Assembly (NCBI RefSeq): GCF_018129005.1
Contig: NZ_JAAEDL010000009.1
Coordinates: 113,216-177,215 of the forward strand
From: Neoroseomonas eburnea
GTDB taxonomy: Bacteria; Pseudomonadota; Alphaproteobacteria; Acetobacterales; Acetobacteraceae
Length of the DNA stretch: 64,000 bases
Direction of reading: 5' to 3'
This document shows positions 50,240 to 58,420 of the stretch, piece after piece. The notes below the pieces were generated by a model. The model did not search any database, was not told the DNA's origin, and saw only the letters and a list, made by a program, of their open reading frames with translations. The translations under genes were made by a program, and so were the position numbers. Position 1 is the stretch's first letter; each line of letters begins with the position of its first letter.

Positions 50240-51037
50240 ATGATGACAGTTGAGGATTCGGCAGGACCACCCTTCCTCCTGCTCGCCCATCCGGGTCACG
50301 AACTCCGCCTGTTCCATTGGATGGAGCGACATCGGCCCTGCGTGTTCATCCTCAGCGACGGCTCGGGAGGCGCCGGCACGTCGCGGCTGTCCCATTCCCT
50401 GGCGACGCTCGACGCCGCGGGCGCGAGCGCGGGGGAGGTATTCGGGCAGATGCCCGATGTCGACTGGTACTCGGCGATGCTGGCGCGCGATGCGCGGCCA
50501 TTGCGCCGGGTGGCCGACATGATCCTGGCGGCGGCCCTGCAGCGCCGGCCCGCGACGCTGGTTTCCGATTCGGTCGATGGCCACAATCCGCTGCACGACC
50601 TCTGCGAGGCACTCGCCATTGCGGTGACGAAGCGGCTGGCGGCGGAAGGGCTGGCGATCCGGCACCTGACATCGCCGGCGACCGCCGGAGCCATCGGACG
50701 TCACGCCGAGAGCTGGACCCTCGACGATGCGGCCGCGGGCCGGAAGCGCGCGGCGGCCGGGGCCTATGGCCCGCTCGCCGAGGAAATCCGGCGCGTCCTG
50801 TCGGCCGAGCCGGGGGCCTTGCGCAGCGAGCGCCTCCTGACCCCGACATTCGAATGGCCCGAGCATTGGCAGCCCGGGTGGGAAGCCTTCGGCAGGAAGC
50901 GCATTGCGGAAGGCCGGTTCCGACAGGCGATCACCTGGTCCGGGCATGTGCGGCCGCTCGCGCGGGCGATACTCGGTCCCGACGCGGCGGTCGGAAGGGA
51001 GCCCGAGCCCTTTCTCGCCCCGGCCGGGACCGCCTGA
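50240..51037 (+). CDS. PIG-L-like hydrolase, divergent
   Basis: A 265-residue protein with the outline of the LmbE/PIG-L family of sugar N-deacetylases: a first strand and loop FLLLAHPGHELRLFHWMERHRP followed by VFILSDGSGG, and later DSVDGHNPLHDLCEALAIAV. The family zinc motif AHPDDE is altered to AHPGHE, so one aspartate ligand is replaced by Gly-His. The metal chemistry may therefore differ. It is paired divergently with the glycosyltransferase-like gene (50-base gap), supporting a role in making or trimming a sugar. Confidence 0.6.
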   Translation: MMTVEDSAGPPFLLLAHPGHELRLFHWMERHRPCVFILSDGSGGAGTSRLSHSLATLDAAGASAGEVFGQMPDVDWYSAMLARDARPLRRVADMILAAALQRRPATLVSDSVDGHNPLHDLCEALAIAVTKRLAAEGLAIRHLTSPATAGAIGRHAESWTLDDAAAGRKRAAAGAYGPLAEEIRRVLSAEPGALRSERLLTPTFEWPEHWQPGWEAFGRKRIAEGRFRQAITWSGHVRPLARAILGPDAAVGREPEPFLAPAGTA

Positions 51038-51127
51038 TGCCAGCCGGCCGTTCGGCTGACCCGGTATCCGAGTCCTGGTTTTGCGCGCGGGCACCCCGCC
51101 GGCCCCCCGCGCCATGCCGCCGAACCT

Positions 51128-51147
51128 GGCCGATGAGCTCATCGGCC
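51128..51147. terminator. Perfect palindrome between converging genes
   Basis: GGCCGATGAGCTCATCGGCC is fully self-complementary. It lies in the 154-base gap between the PIG-L-like gene (ends 51037) and the converging ABC permease gene (ends 51192), where a bidirectional terminator is expected. There is no T-run, so activity as an intrinsic terminator is uncertain. Confidence 0.5.
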
Positions 51148-51191
51148 GGGCCCGGCGGCACGGCATCCCCGGAACTTCCTGGCCGCAGCAT

Positions 51192-52022
51192 TCACTCCCC
51201 GATGTTCAGCAGGGCGCCGCGCACGCGCGCGGAATGGAACTGCGCCAGGAAGATCCAGGCGGCGACCGCCAGCCAGATGCCGTCGAGCACCACCGCCCAG
51301 GCCAGGTGGTCCCAGGCAATGCGGCCTTCGATCAGCGCGGCGCGCATGCCCTCGAAGACATGCGCGGCCGGGATCGACAGTGCGACCGGCTGCAGCCAGG
51401 CCGGCAGGACCGCCACCGGGTAGAACACGGCGGCGAACGGCGCGAGCCCGAAGGTCACGCCCCAGGCCAGCGCCTCCGCCCCCGCGCCATGACGCAGGAT
51501 CAGCGCGGTGACGGCCAGGGCCACCGCCCAGCCCATCGCCATCAGCGCGGCGAGGAACACCAGCAGGACCGGGCCGAGGGTCCACACCCCGAAGCCATAG
51601 AGCAGGAAGGCCAGCACCATCGCCGGCCCCACGCCGGCCAGGGTGCGCAGCACGCTCATCACCGCGAGCCCCGCGACCAGTTCCCAGGGGCGCAGCGGCG
51701 AGACGAAGAGATGCCCGAGATTGCGCGACCACACTTCCTCGAGGAAGGAGATCGCGAAACCCATCTGGCTGCGCAGCGTCACTTCCCACAGCAGCACGCC
51801 GCCCAGCAGCACGCCCGCCGCGATGGTCGCGGCGTTGCCCGGCAGCTCCCGCGCCGTGCCGCCAGGCGCGCCAAAGGCCAAGTAGGCGGTGACGAAGCCC
51901 CACACCACCATCTGCAGCACCGGCCAGTACATCAGCTCCAGCACGCGCGGCCAGGACCGGCGATAGAGCGCCAGGTGCCGGTACATCAGCCCCCAGATGC
52001 GACGCGCCGAGGACCCGGCCAT
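51192..52022 (-). CDS. ABC-2 type transporter permease
   Basis: A 276-residue membrane protein with six helices and the ABC-2 pattern (MYRHLALYRRSWPRVLELMYWPVLQMVVWGF, FLEEVWSRNLGHLFVSPLRPWELVAG, GLAPFAAVFYPVAVLPAWLQPVALSIPAAHVFEGMR). This matches the NodJ/DrrB-like exporter permeases for polysaccharides, lipids or drugs. Start ATG at 52022 overlaps the ATPase stop (TGATG); a GTG at 52025 is equally possible. Forms one transporter with the upstream ATPase. Substrate unknown. Confidence 0.9.
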   Translation of the reverse strand: MAGSSARRIWGLMYRHLALYRRSWPRVLELMYWPVLQMVVWGFVTAYLAFGAPGGTARELPGNAATIAAGVLLGGVLLWEVTLRSQMGFAISFLEEVWSRNLGHLFVSPLRPWELVAGLAVMSVLRTLAGVGPAMVLAFLLYGFGVWTLGPVLLVFLAALMAMGWAVALAVTALILRHGAGAEALAWGVTFGLAPFAAVFYPVAVLPAWLQPVALSIPAAHVFEGMRAALIEGRIAWDHLAWAVVLDGIWLAVAAWIFLAQFHSARVRGALLNIGE

Positions 52023-52774
52023 CACGCCACCGCCGCCTGCGCGCGCCCGCGCGCGATGTCGAGGAACACCTCCTCCAGGTCGTCGCGCCCGTATTTCTCC
52101 AGCAACGCCGACGGGCTGCCCGCATCCACCACGCGCCCGCCCTTCAGCATCAGCACATTGGCGCAGAGCCGCTCGACCTCGCCCATGTTGTGGCTGGCGA
52201 GCAGCATCGCCGCACCCTCCGCCGCGCGGTAGCGCTCCAGCGTGCTGCGCACCCAGTCGCCGGTGTCGGGATCGAGGCTTGCCGTCGGCTCGTCCAGAAG
52301 CAGCAGCGCCGGCTTGTTGATCAGCGCCTTGGCCAGCGCCACACGCGTCTTCTGCCCGGCCGAAAGCTGCCCCGCCGGCCGCTTGGCGAATTCGCCGAGG
52401 GCGAATTCCTCGACCAGCTCCGCGATCCGCCGCTCCGCTTCCGGCACGCCGTAGAGATGCGCATAGACGCGCAGGTTCTCCTCCACCGTCAACCGGTGCG
52501 GCAGCGCGATGTAGGGCGACGAGAAATTCATCCGCGCCAGGGCGGCGAAGCGGTCGGTCGCCATGTCGTGGCCGAGCGCCAGCACGCGCCCCGCGCTCGG
52601 CACCAGCAGCCCGAGCAGCATCGCGATGGTGGTGGACTTGCCGGCGCCGTTGCCGCCGAGCAGCCCCCAGGTTTCACCCATGGGCAGGGTGAAGGTCAGG
52701 CTCTCGACCGCCGGCTTCGCGCCCGGCGTATAGGTCTTGGTGAGGCCCTCGACGAGCAGCGCCGGCGTTTCCAT
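52022..52774 (-). CDS. ABC transporter ATP-binding protein
   Basis: A 250-residue nucleotide-binding subunit. Walker A: GLLGGNGAGKSTTIAMLLGLL; ABC signature: GQLSAGQKTRVALAKALI; Walker B: LLLLDEPTASLDPDTGDWV; switch His in ASHNMGEVERLC. The DrrA/NodI-like exporter group uses LSAGQ or LSGGM variants. Start ATG at 52774. Directly coupled to the permease. Confidence 0.94.
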   Translation of the reverse strand: METPALLVEGLTKTYTPGAKPAVESLTFTLPMGETWGLLGGNGAGKSTTIAMLLGLLVPSAGRVLALGHDMATDRFAALARMNFSSPYIALPHRLTVEENLRVYAHLYGVPEAERRIAELVEEFALGEFAKRPAGQLSAGQKTRVALAKALINKPALLLLDEPTASLDPDTGDWVRSTLERYRAAEGAAMLLASHNMGEVERLCANVLMLKGGRVVDAGSPSALLEKYGRDDLEEVFLDIARGRAQAAVA

Positions 52775-52820
52775 GCGCGCCCATATCGGCGCACTTCGTC
52801 CGCGCGCCAAGCGCCCCGCG

Positions 52821-54002
52821 TCACGGCACCGGACGGCGGTTCTCGATCAGGCGGCCCTGGAACAGGGTGATGCCCATCTCCCAGCCCCAGGCGATGGCCG
52901 CCGGCCGGTCGACGCCGGCCAGCACGACCGAGTCGGGCTTCGCGGGCAGGCCGCCGCGCAGCTCCTCCGCCGCCGGACTGCCGAGCGGGGGCAGCGCCTC
53001 CGACCAGCGCAGCCGCGACAGGTCCACCCCGGCGCGGGCCGGCGGCAGGACGGCAATTGCCTCCGGGCCCGCCGCATCCAGCAGCAGGCGATGGCCGCGC
53101 GCAGCGAGCAGGTCGCGCGCGAAGGCGAAGGCGGCCGGGTCGGCGGCGGCCTCCTCCGCCGCAATGGCGACGGTCAGCGCACCACGCAGCGCGGTGGGCC
53201 AGAGCGCGTCGAGCCGCAGGAACTCCGCCGAGGTCACCGCCTCCAGCCCGAGGCAGAGGCTGAGCGGCCCGATGTCGCGCAGTTCCTCCGCCCGCGCCAG
53301 GCCGGCCAGCAGCCGGCGGTCCAGGGCGCGGCGGAAACGGCGCGCCAGGGCCGGCGCGGCGGTCAGGTCGCAGCCCGGCAGCAGCGCGTCCCGCACGTCA
53401 TCCGGGACGATTCTCCGGTCCTCCCATTGCGGCTCCGGCGCGCCGCCGCCAGGGGTCAGGCGGCAGACCCGCCGCCGCCGCAGGAAAGCGGTGAGGTCGG
53501 CCGAGAGAAGGGCGCGCTCGGCCTGGGCGATCCCTGCCCCGTCCGGCGCCCGGCCAGCCGGGGACGGCCCGACGGCGCGCACCGCGGCGGCCAGGCCGAG
53601 GGATTCCTCCACCGCCGCGAGCACCGCCGCCGCCTGGTCCGGCAGGCGCAGCAGCGACACGGCCTGTGCGGCCTCCCGCACGTCCAGCATGGCGGCGATG
53701 GCATCATGCGCCTCCGACAGGTGGTGGCCGGGGGGCGGTTCCAGGGCGGCGAAGCCGCCGCGCGGCAGGTCGAAGACCCGCGCGCGGGAAGTGCGCCGCA
53801 GCCCCTCCAGCCCTTCGCGCAGCATGGCGAGCGCCGGCGGCCGTCGCCGCGCGGGCGCGAGGTGGGAGGGCAGGAACAGCAGCACGCGCCGCTCCACCCC
53901 CGCCGCGACCGCCTCGCGGACCGTCGCCGCCAGCGCGACCGCGCCCGCGGCGCCCGGTGGCGCGCCGAGGGCACCGAGTACCGGCACTTCGTCGAGGATC
54001 AT
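52821..54002 (-). CDS. Degenerate EAL-like domain protein
   Basis: A 393-residue soluble protein. The C-terminal 170 residues have the beta/alpha pattern of an EAL c-di-GMP phosphodiesterase without its catalytic residues: LTVAIAAEEAAADPAAFAFARDLLAARGHRLLLDAAG, then LPPARAGVDLSRLRWSEALPPLG and the final strand GWEMGITLFQGRLIENRRPVP. EAL, DDFGTG and the metal acids are missing. The N-terminal half is Ala/Arg-rich and not recognised. It is preceded by a second protein with the same end structure, the two overlapping by ATGA. Confidence 0.5.
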   Translation of the reverse strand: MILDEVPVLGALGAPPGAAGAVALAATVREAVAAGVERRVLLFLPSHLAPARRRPPALAMLREGLEGLRRTSRARVFDLPRGGFAALEPPPGHHLSEAHDAIAAMLDVREAAQAVSLLRLPDQAAAVLAAVEESLGLAAAVRAVGPSPAGRAPDGAGIAQAERALLSADLTAFLRRRRVCRLTPGGGAPEPQWEDRRIVPDDVRDALLPGCDLTAAPALARRFRRALDRRLLAGLARAEELRDIGPLSLCLGLEAVTSAEFLRLDALWPTALRGALTVAIAAEEAAADPAAFAFARDLLAARGHRLLLDAAGPEAIAVLPPARAGVDLSRLRWSEALPPLGSPAAEELRGGLPAKPDSVVLAGVDRPAAIAWGWEMGITLFQGRLIENRRPVP

Positions 54003-55216
54003 GCCCCAGGCTCCGCCGGCATCAGCGCGCCTAGCAGGGCAGGCGCGCCGCAGCCCGCGCGCCTGTCCCGCGTTGCCGCCGCGCCGCGCGCCACGCATTC
54101 CGCCCGCGTGCAGCCGGCCGCCCGCGGGCAGACGGCCATCCGCGTCGCCGCCATCAGCGCCGCGATCCACCGCCCGGCATAGCGCGCAACACCGATGGAG
54201 AGGCCCCATTCCAACGCCTCCGGCCCGTCACAGCCGGTCAGCACCAGGCGGGCAGGGTCGGTACGGCGAAGCGCGGCGTTGGCGGCGCGGCCGGCCAGCG
54301 CGGGAGACCAGCGCAGCAGCAGCAGGTCCGCGGGCAGCTCCTCCGGCGCCAGCAGGGCGAGCGCCGCGGCGTCGAGCCCACGCACCGCAAGCCCCCAGCC
54401 GGCATGGCGCAACGCCGCCCGCCGCGCCGCCAGGCCCTCGGCGAGCGCCTCGGCCGGCGAGAGGGCGGCGATCAGCGCCGGCGGGGCAGGCGGTTCCTCG
54501 GTGGTGGGGGCAGGCGGGTCTGGCAGCAGCGCGGCCGGCAGGTCGACCAGCAGCGGCACCGGCGGTGCGGCGCCGAGCAGCTCGGCCCGCCGGGCGGGCT
54601 CAGCGAGCCAGGCGAGCAGCCGGGCGCGCAGCCGGTCCCGCGCATGGCGGGCGAGGTCGGCATCCGCCGCCGCCGGTCCGAGATGCGGCGCCAGCGCGGC
54701 GGACGGCAGGCGCAGCCGCATCAGGGCAAGACGCCGCGGCGCCTGGGGCGCGATGTGCAGCACACCGTCCCGCCGCAGCAGCGCGGCGAGGGGGGCGGCG
54801 TCGGCGAGGGCCTCGATTCCGCCGGCGGGGACAGGGGGCGGGTCGGACGGCACCGGCACAGAGGCGGGCAGGGCGAGCAGGGTGGCTACGGCGCCGGGCA
54901 GGTCGAGCCGCTCCGGCGCGGTGCCGAGCAGCCGTTCGAGCAGGGCTTCCGCCCGCGCCGCCGCGTCGGGCGCGGCCTCGGTCAAAAGCAGTTCGCCCGT
55001 GGCGGTGGTGAGGACCACGCCGCCATGGCTGCGGCCGGCTTCCTCGAGCAGCGTGATGGCGACGCGCCGGCGGGCGGTGCCTGCGGGCGCGGCGAGACGC
55101 AACGCCACGCGGCCCGGAGGCCCGCGCAGGGCGCGGCGGATCGCCTCCGGCCCCGGACCCGAGGGCGCGGCCGCGATGTCGGCGGCGGCATGCTCCTGCG
55201 ACAGCATCTCCAGCAT
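53999..55216 (-). CDS. Degenerate EAL-like domain protein with cysteine tail
   Basis: A 405-residue protein, very Ala/Leu/Pro rich, with no signal peptide. The C-terminal half again follows an EAL-like strand/helix order: ALRHAGWGLAVRGLDAAALALLAPEELPADLLLLRWSPAL, TDPARLVLTGCDGPEALEWGLSIGVARYAGRWI. After the fold comes a tail with four Cys, C-x5-C-x4-C-x13-C (CPRAAGCTRAEC...C), which could bind zinc. Start at 55216 or 55207 (MLEMLSQEH). It lies first of a two-gene unit with the 52821 protein. Confidence 0.5.
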   Translation of the reverse strand: MLEMLSQEHAAADIAAAPSGPGPEAIRRALRGPPGRVALRLAAPAGTARRRVAITLLEEAGRSHGGVVLTTATGELLLTEAAPDAAARAEALLERLLGTAPERLDLPGAVATLLALPASVPVPSDPPPVPAGGIEALADAAPLAALLRRDGVLHIAPQAPRRLALMRLRLPSAALAPHLGPAAADADLARHARDRLRARLLAWLAEPARRAELLGAAPPVPLLVDLPAALLPDPPAPTTEEPPAPPALIAALSPAEALAEGLAARRAALRHAGWGLAVRGLDAAALALLAPEELPADLLLLRWSPALAGRAANAALRRTDPARLVLTGCDGPEALEWGLSIGVARYAGRWIAALMAATRMAVCPRAAGCTRAECVARGAAATRDRRAGCGAPALLGALMPAEPGA

Positions 55217-55363
55217 CCTGCGGAGGGGGCCGCGGTGTGACCCGCGGCACGGTCGTGCAGCTTGCCCGGCGGGGGTGAAGGAAGGGTGAGCGATCACGGC
55301 ATCGAAATCGTGCCGCGGCTGGCCTATATTGCGGCCAACGATCAGCCGGAGACGCCCCGCATC

Positions 55364-56317
55364 ATGCGCCGACCTGCCAAGTTCCTTGCGGCCCTGGCCG
55401 CCTTCGCCATCGTGGCCGGGCCCATGCTCGCCGAGGCGCGCCCCGGTGGCGGCGGGTCGTCGGGCAGCCGCGGCAGCCGCACCTATTCCGCGCCTGCGCC
55501 GACGCAGACCGCGCCCGGCGGCGCGCAGCGCTTCGACCGCACGGCGACGCAGCCGGGCAGCCCGGCCACCGCCGCGCCGCGCCCGGGCGCGCTGCCGGGG
55601 GCGGCGCCGCAGCGCGGCTTCTTCGGATCCTTCGGCGGCGCGCTGCTGGCCGGCGGGCTGATCGGCGGGCTGCTCGGCTATGGCTTGTTCGGGGGTGGCG
55701 CGGGCTTCGGCGCCTTCCTTGGCATGCTGCTGCAGATCGCGCTGATCGGCGTGGTGGTGATGCTGGTGATGCGCTTCTTCCGCCGGCGCCAGCAGCCGGC
55801 GGTGGCCGGCGGCCCGCAGCCCCATGCCTTCCAGGGCCAGCCGGGTGCGAAGCAGTTCGGCGCCGCGGGCGGGCTGAAAGGCGCCGCGCCGGCCGCTCCG
55901 CCGGTGACCCTGACGCCCGCCGACTACCAGGCCTTCGAGCGGACGCTGGTGGAGATGAACGCCGCCTGGTCGAAGCGTGACCTCGCTGCGCTGCGCGCCG
56001 TGGCGACGCCGGAGATGGTGTCCTATTTCGCGCAGGATCTGCAGGACCTGGATGCGCGCGGCTGGCGCAACGAGACGCGCGACGTCCGCCTGGAACAGGG
56101 CGACCTGTCGGAGGCCTGGCACGAGGATGGCGAGGACTACGCCACAGTCGCGATGCGCTTCTCGCTGCTCGATGCCACTTTCGACACCGCGACGAACAAG
56201 GTGGTCGAGGGCAGCACCACCGAGCGCCAGACCGCGACCGAGCTCTGGACCTTCGTCCGCAAGGCCCCTGGCGGCCGCTGGATGCTCTCCGCCATCCAGC
56301 AGACCCAGATGGCCTGA
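55364..56317 (+). CDS. Tim44-like domain protein
   Basis: A 317-residue protein. N-terminal signal (MRRPAKFLAALAAFAIVAGPMLAEA), then a Gly/Ser/Pro/Ala-rich disordered region, glycine-rich hydrophobic segments (FFGSFGGALLAGGLIGGLLGYGLF, FLGMLLQIALIGVVVMLVMRFF), and a C-terminal Tim44-type domain (LTPADYQAFERTLVEMNAAWSKRDLAALRAVATPEM, ending ELWTFVRKAPGGRWMLSAIQQT). Such proteins are common in Alphaproteobacteria as membrane-bound Tim44-like domains; the bacterial role is unclear. Start ATG at 55364 follows a CGGAGACGC site. Confidence 0.87.
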   Translation: MRRPAKFLAALAAFAIVAGPMLAEARPGGGGSSGSRGSRTYSAPAPTQTAPGGAQRFDRTATQPGSPATAAPRPGALPGAAPQRGFFGSFGGALLAGGLIGGLLGYGLFGGGAGFGAFLGMLLQIALIGVVVMLVMRFFRRRQQPAVAGGPQPHAFQGQPGAKQFGAAGGLKGAAPAAPPVTLTPADYQAFERTLVEMNAAWSKRDLAALRAVATPEMVSYFAQDLQDLDARGWRNETRDVRLEQGDLSEAWHEDGEDYATVAMRFSLLDATFDTATNKVVEGSTTERQTATELWTFVRKAPGGRWMLSAIQQTQMA

Positions 56318-56364
56318 CTTTCGCCGGGGGTGCGGCCCCTTCGGGCCTGGACCGCCCTGCTGAC

Positions 56365-56420
56365 GGCGAAAAGAAGGAGGGGGTGCCGGGGGAGTTCCCT
56401 CCCCCGGCGCTTTCTTCTTT
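56365..56420. repeat. Family D G-rich hairpin element
   Basis: GGCGAAAAGAAGGAGGGGG, then GCCGGGGGAG-TT-CCCTCCCCCGGC and CTTTCTTCTTTC, which pairs back to the opening AAAGAAG. It stands between the converging Tim44-like and RraA-like genes and looks like a strong bidirectional terminator. Related elements are at 58262-58420. Confidence 0.6.
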
Positions 56421-57094
56421 CAGGCCCCTTCGCACCCCTTGGCGCGCAGCGCCTCCAGCACCCAGGCGCGGTCGTAGTTCCCTGCGTCGATCGCCGCCTG
56501 CGCCTTCTGTTCCTTGACGTTGTGCGCTTCCGCCGCGGCGATGACGAAAGCGGCCTCGGCGCGCGGCACGACGACCACGCCGTCCGCATCCGCCACGATC
56601 AGGTCCCCCGGCATCACCACCTGCCCGCCGCAGGAGATCGGGTGGCCGATCTCGCCCGGCCCGTCCTTGTAGGGCCCCGAGGGCGTGGCGCCACAGGCCC
56701 AGACGCCGATGTCGAGCGTGGCGAGCGCCTCCACGTCGCGCACCGCGCCGTCGAGCACGATGCCCTGCACGCCGCGCTTCTGCGCGTGGCCGATCATCAG
56801 CTCGCCCATCAGCGCGATGGAAAGATCGCCGCCGCCGTCGCCCACGATGATGTCGCCGGGCGCCGCCATGTCCACGGCGCGATGGAGCAGGAGGTTGTCG
56901 CCCGAGCGGGCGCGCACGGTGAAGGCCGGCCCGGCGATGACCTTGCGGCCGCCGAAGGGGCGGAAGCCGCCGCGCATGGTCTGGATGCGGTTCATCACGT
57001 CGCCGATGTTGGCGGCGGGCAGGGTCATCGCGCGGGCGCAGAGCGCGGGGTCGACGCGCTGGGTGACGGGGGCGATGCGAAAGCCGATGGTCAT
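56420..57094 (-). CDS. RraA-like / 4-hydroxy-4-methyl-2-oxoglutarate aldolase family protein
   Basis: A 224-residue alpha-beta-beta-alpha sandwich protein. The motif GDIIVGDGGGDLSIALMGELM and the metal-binding GIVLDGAVRDVEALATL are those of the HMG/CHA aldolase and oxaloacetate decarboxylase group that shares a fold with RraA. GPAFTVRARSGDN at the N-terminal side also fits. It is likely a class II pyruvate aldolase or decarboxylase; RraA function as RNase E inhibitor is improbable. Start ATG at 57094 (MTIGFRIAPV). Confidence 0.82.
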   Translation of the reverse strand: MTIGFRIAPVTQRVDPALCARAMTLPAANIGDVMNRIQTMRGGFRPFGGRKVIAGPAFTVRARSGDNLLLHRAVDMAAPGDIIVGDGGGDLSIALMGELMIGHAQKRGVQGIVLDGAVRDVEALATLDIGVWACGATPSGPYKDGPGEIGHPISCGGQVVMPGDLIVADADGVVVVPRAEAAFVIAAAEAHNVKEQKAQAAIDAGNYDRAWVLEALRAKGCEGA

Positions 57095-57188
57095 GGACGA
57101 ATCCTGTCTTGAAGGCGACGCATGCCAGCACGGGCGCGAGGCATGGGCCAGGGGGCCGCGACACGGCGCCCGGCGCCGCATCCGGCCT

Positions 57189-57629
57189 TCACCAGAACGG
57201 CACGAAGCGGTTCAGGATGGCCCGGGTCAGCCGCTGGTTCGACCGGTGCCAGGGATCGTCGGTGTAGAAGACCGGCTCCGCCGGCTCCCACCCCGAGCAG
57301 GTCCAGTCCGACTGGCGGGCGAAGAAGGCGACGAAGTCCTCGCCGTTGGTCCAGGTCGCAATGGGCGGCCCGGGGATGTGGCCGTCCTGGATTTCGCACA
57401 GCATGACGCCGCCGGCAGAGCGGATCAGGCCGTGGCCGCAGTAGTCGCGGTGCTGCTGATGGATCAGCCCTTCGCCTTCCTTGCACCAGGTGAGTTCCCG
57501 CCAGACCTTGTAGGCGAGCCTTTCGCCGAAGGGTTTGCGGTCGAGCCGGGCGGCGGAGCGTTCGCGCTCCGCGCGGTTGGATTCGTAGTAGGCGCGCAGA
57601 TAGGGGTCGTCGTCGGGCGGCTCGGTCAT
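57189..57629 (-). CDS. Hypothetical protein coupled to a glutathione S-transferase
   Basis: A 146-residue soluble protein with no family that I recognise. Notable features: an acidic N-terminus (MTEPPDDDPYLRAYYE), aromatic residues throughout, a cysteine/histidine cluster (WCKEGEGLIHQQHRDYCGHG) and a C-terminal aromatic segment (ILNRFVPFW). The start overlaps the stop of the GST gene (ATGA). The Cys/His cluster could bind a metal or a thiol substrate; that is inference. Confidence 0.65.
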   Translation of the reverse strand: MTEPPDDDPYLRAYYESNRAERERSAARLDRKPFGERLAYKVWRELTWCKEGEGLIHQQHRDYCGHGLIRSAGGVMLCEIQDGHIPGPPIATWTNGEDFVAFFARQSDWTCSGWEPAEPVFYTDDPWHRSNQRLTRAILNRFVPFW

Positions 57630-58258
57630 GTCAGCGGCGCCGCGACCCAGCGCGCGAAGCCCGGGCGCTCGCCGATCTTCGCGTACCACGCGGCCAGCAT
57701 GGGGAAGTGCGGCATGCCCTCGACGCGCACTTCCTCGCCGAACCAGCGCCGTGCGTAGCAGCCGAGCACGATGTCCGCGATCGTCATCGCCGCGCCATCG
57801 ATATGCGGCCCGCCGGTTCGCGCGATGTGCGCTTCGAGCATCGCCCAGCATTCGCCCGCGGCCTTCGCGGCGGCCATGACGCTCGCCATGTCGCGCTTCT
57901 CCGGCGGCGTCCGAACCAGGCCCCAGAAGAGGTTCCGCTCCGCCGGCCCGAGAGTGGAAAGCTGCCAGTCCATCCAGCGGTCGGCGCTCGCGCGCGCTGC
58001 CGGATCGACAGGATAGAGCACGCTGCCGTGCTTCATCGCGAGGTAGCGCAGGATGGAGTTCGATTCCCACAGGACGAAGCCGGCATCCTCGATCGTGGGT
58101 ATGCGGCCATTGGGATTCATGGCGCGGTAGCGTGGCTCATTCACCACGCCGTGCTCCATGCCGGCATCCACCCGCTCATAGGGCAGCGCGAGCTCGTCGA
58201 GGAGCCACAACACCTTCTTGACGTTGACCGAGTTCAGCCGGCCCCAGAGCTTCAGCAT
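57626..58258 (-). CDS. Glutathione S-transferase
   Basis: A 210-residue GST. The N-terminal thioredoxin-like domain begins MLKLWGRLNSVNVKKVLWLLDEL, with Ser/Asn near the usual catalytic Ser/Cys (class beta/theta type RLNSVNV), then NPNGRIPTIEDAGFVLWESNSILRYL, which binds the glutathione gamma-glutamyl group. The all-helical C-terminal domain follows (RWMDWQLSTLGPAERN, TIADIVLGCYARRW). It lies just downstream of gshB on the same strand. Confidence 0.92.
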   Translation of the reverse strand: MLKLWGRLNSVNVKKVLWLLDELALPYERVDAGMEHGVVNEPRYRAMNPNGRIPTIEDAGFVLWESNSILRYLAMKHGSVLYPVDPAARASADRWMDWQLSTLGPAERNLFWGLVRTPPEKRDMASVMAAAKAAGECWAMLEAHIARTGGPHIDGAAMTIADIVLGCYARRWFGEEVRVEGMPHFPMLAAWYAKIGERPGFARWVAAPLT

Positions 58259-58261
58259 CCG

Positions 58262-58420
58262 TTCCCCCTTCGATGCCGGGCGGGGGGAGAAGGGAACTTC
58301 TCCCCCCGCACCCCCCTCAACCTTCTTCGGCATTTGGGGACTGACCGCCGAAGTCAGTTCCCAGGTGCCAAAGAAAAGAAGGGAGGGGGTTCGGGGGAGG
58401 TTCACCCTCCCCCGACCTTC
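58262..58420. repeat. Family D repeat, two inverted modules over the gshB end
   Basis: First module: CGGGGGGAGAAG-GGAA-CTTCTCCCCCCG. Second: AAAGAAAAGAAGGGAGGGGG then CGGGGGAGG-TTCA-CCTCCCCCG. They flank ACTGACCGCCGAAGTCAGT-type sequence and are inverted to each other. The last codons of gshB (KVGGG and the stop) are within the second hairpin, so the repeat forms the gene's 3' end. The 143-base gap between gshB and the GST gene is filled by it. Confidence 0.65.

Noticed and set aside
56420..57094. RNase E inhibitor RraA
   Set aside because: The sequence has the metal-binding and aldolase motifs of the HMG/CHA aldolase group, which RraA proper lacks in function; an RNase E role is not supported.
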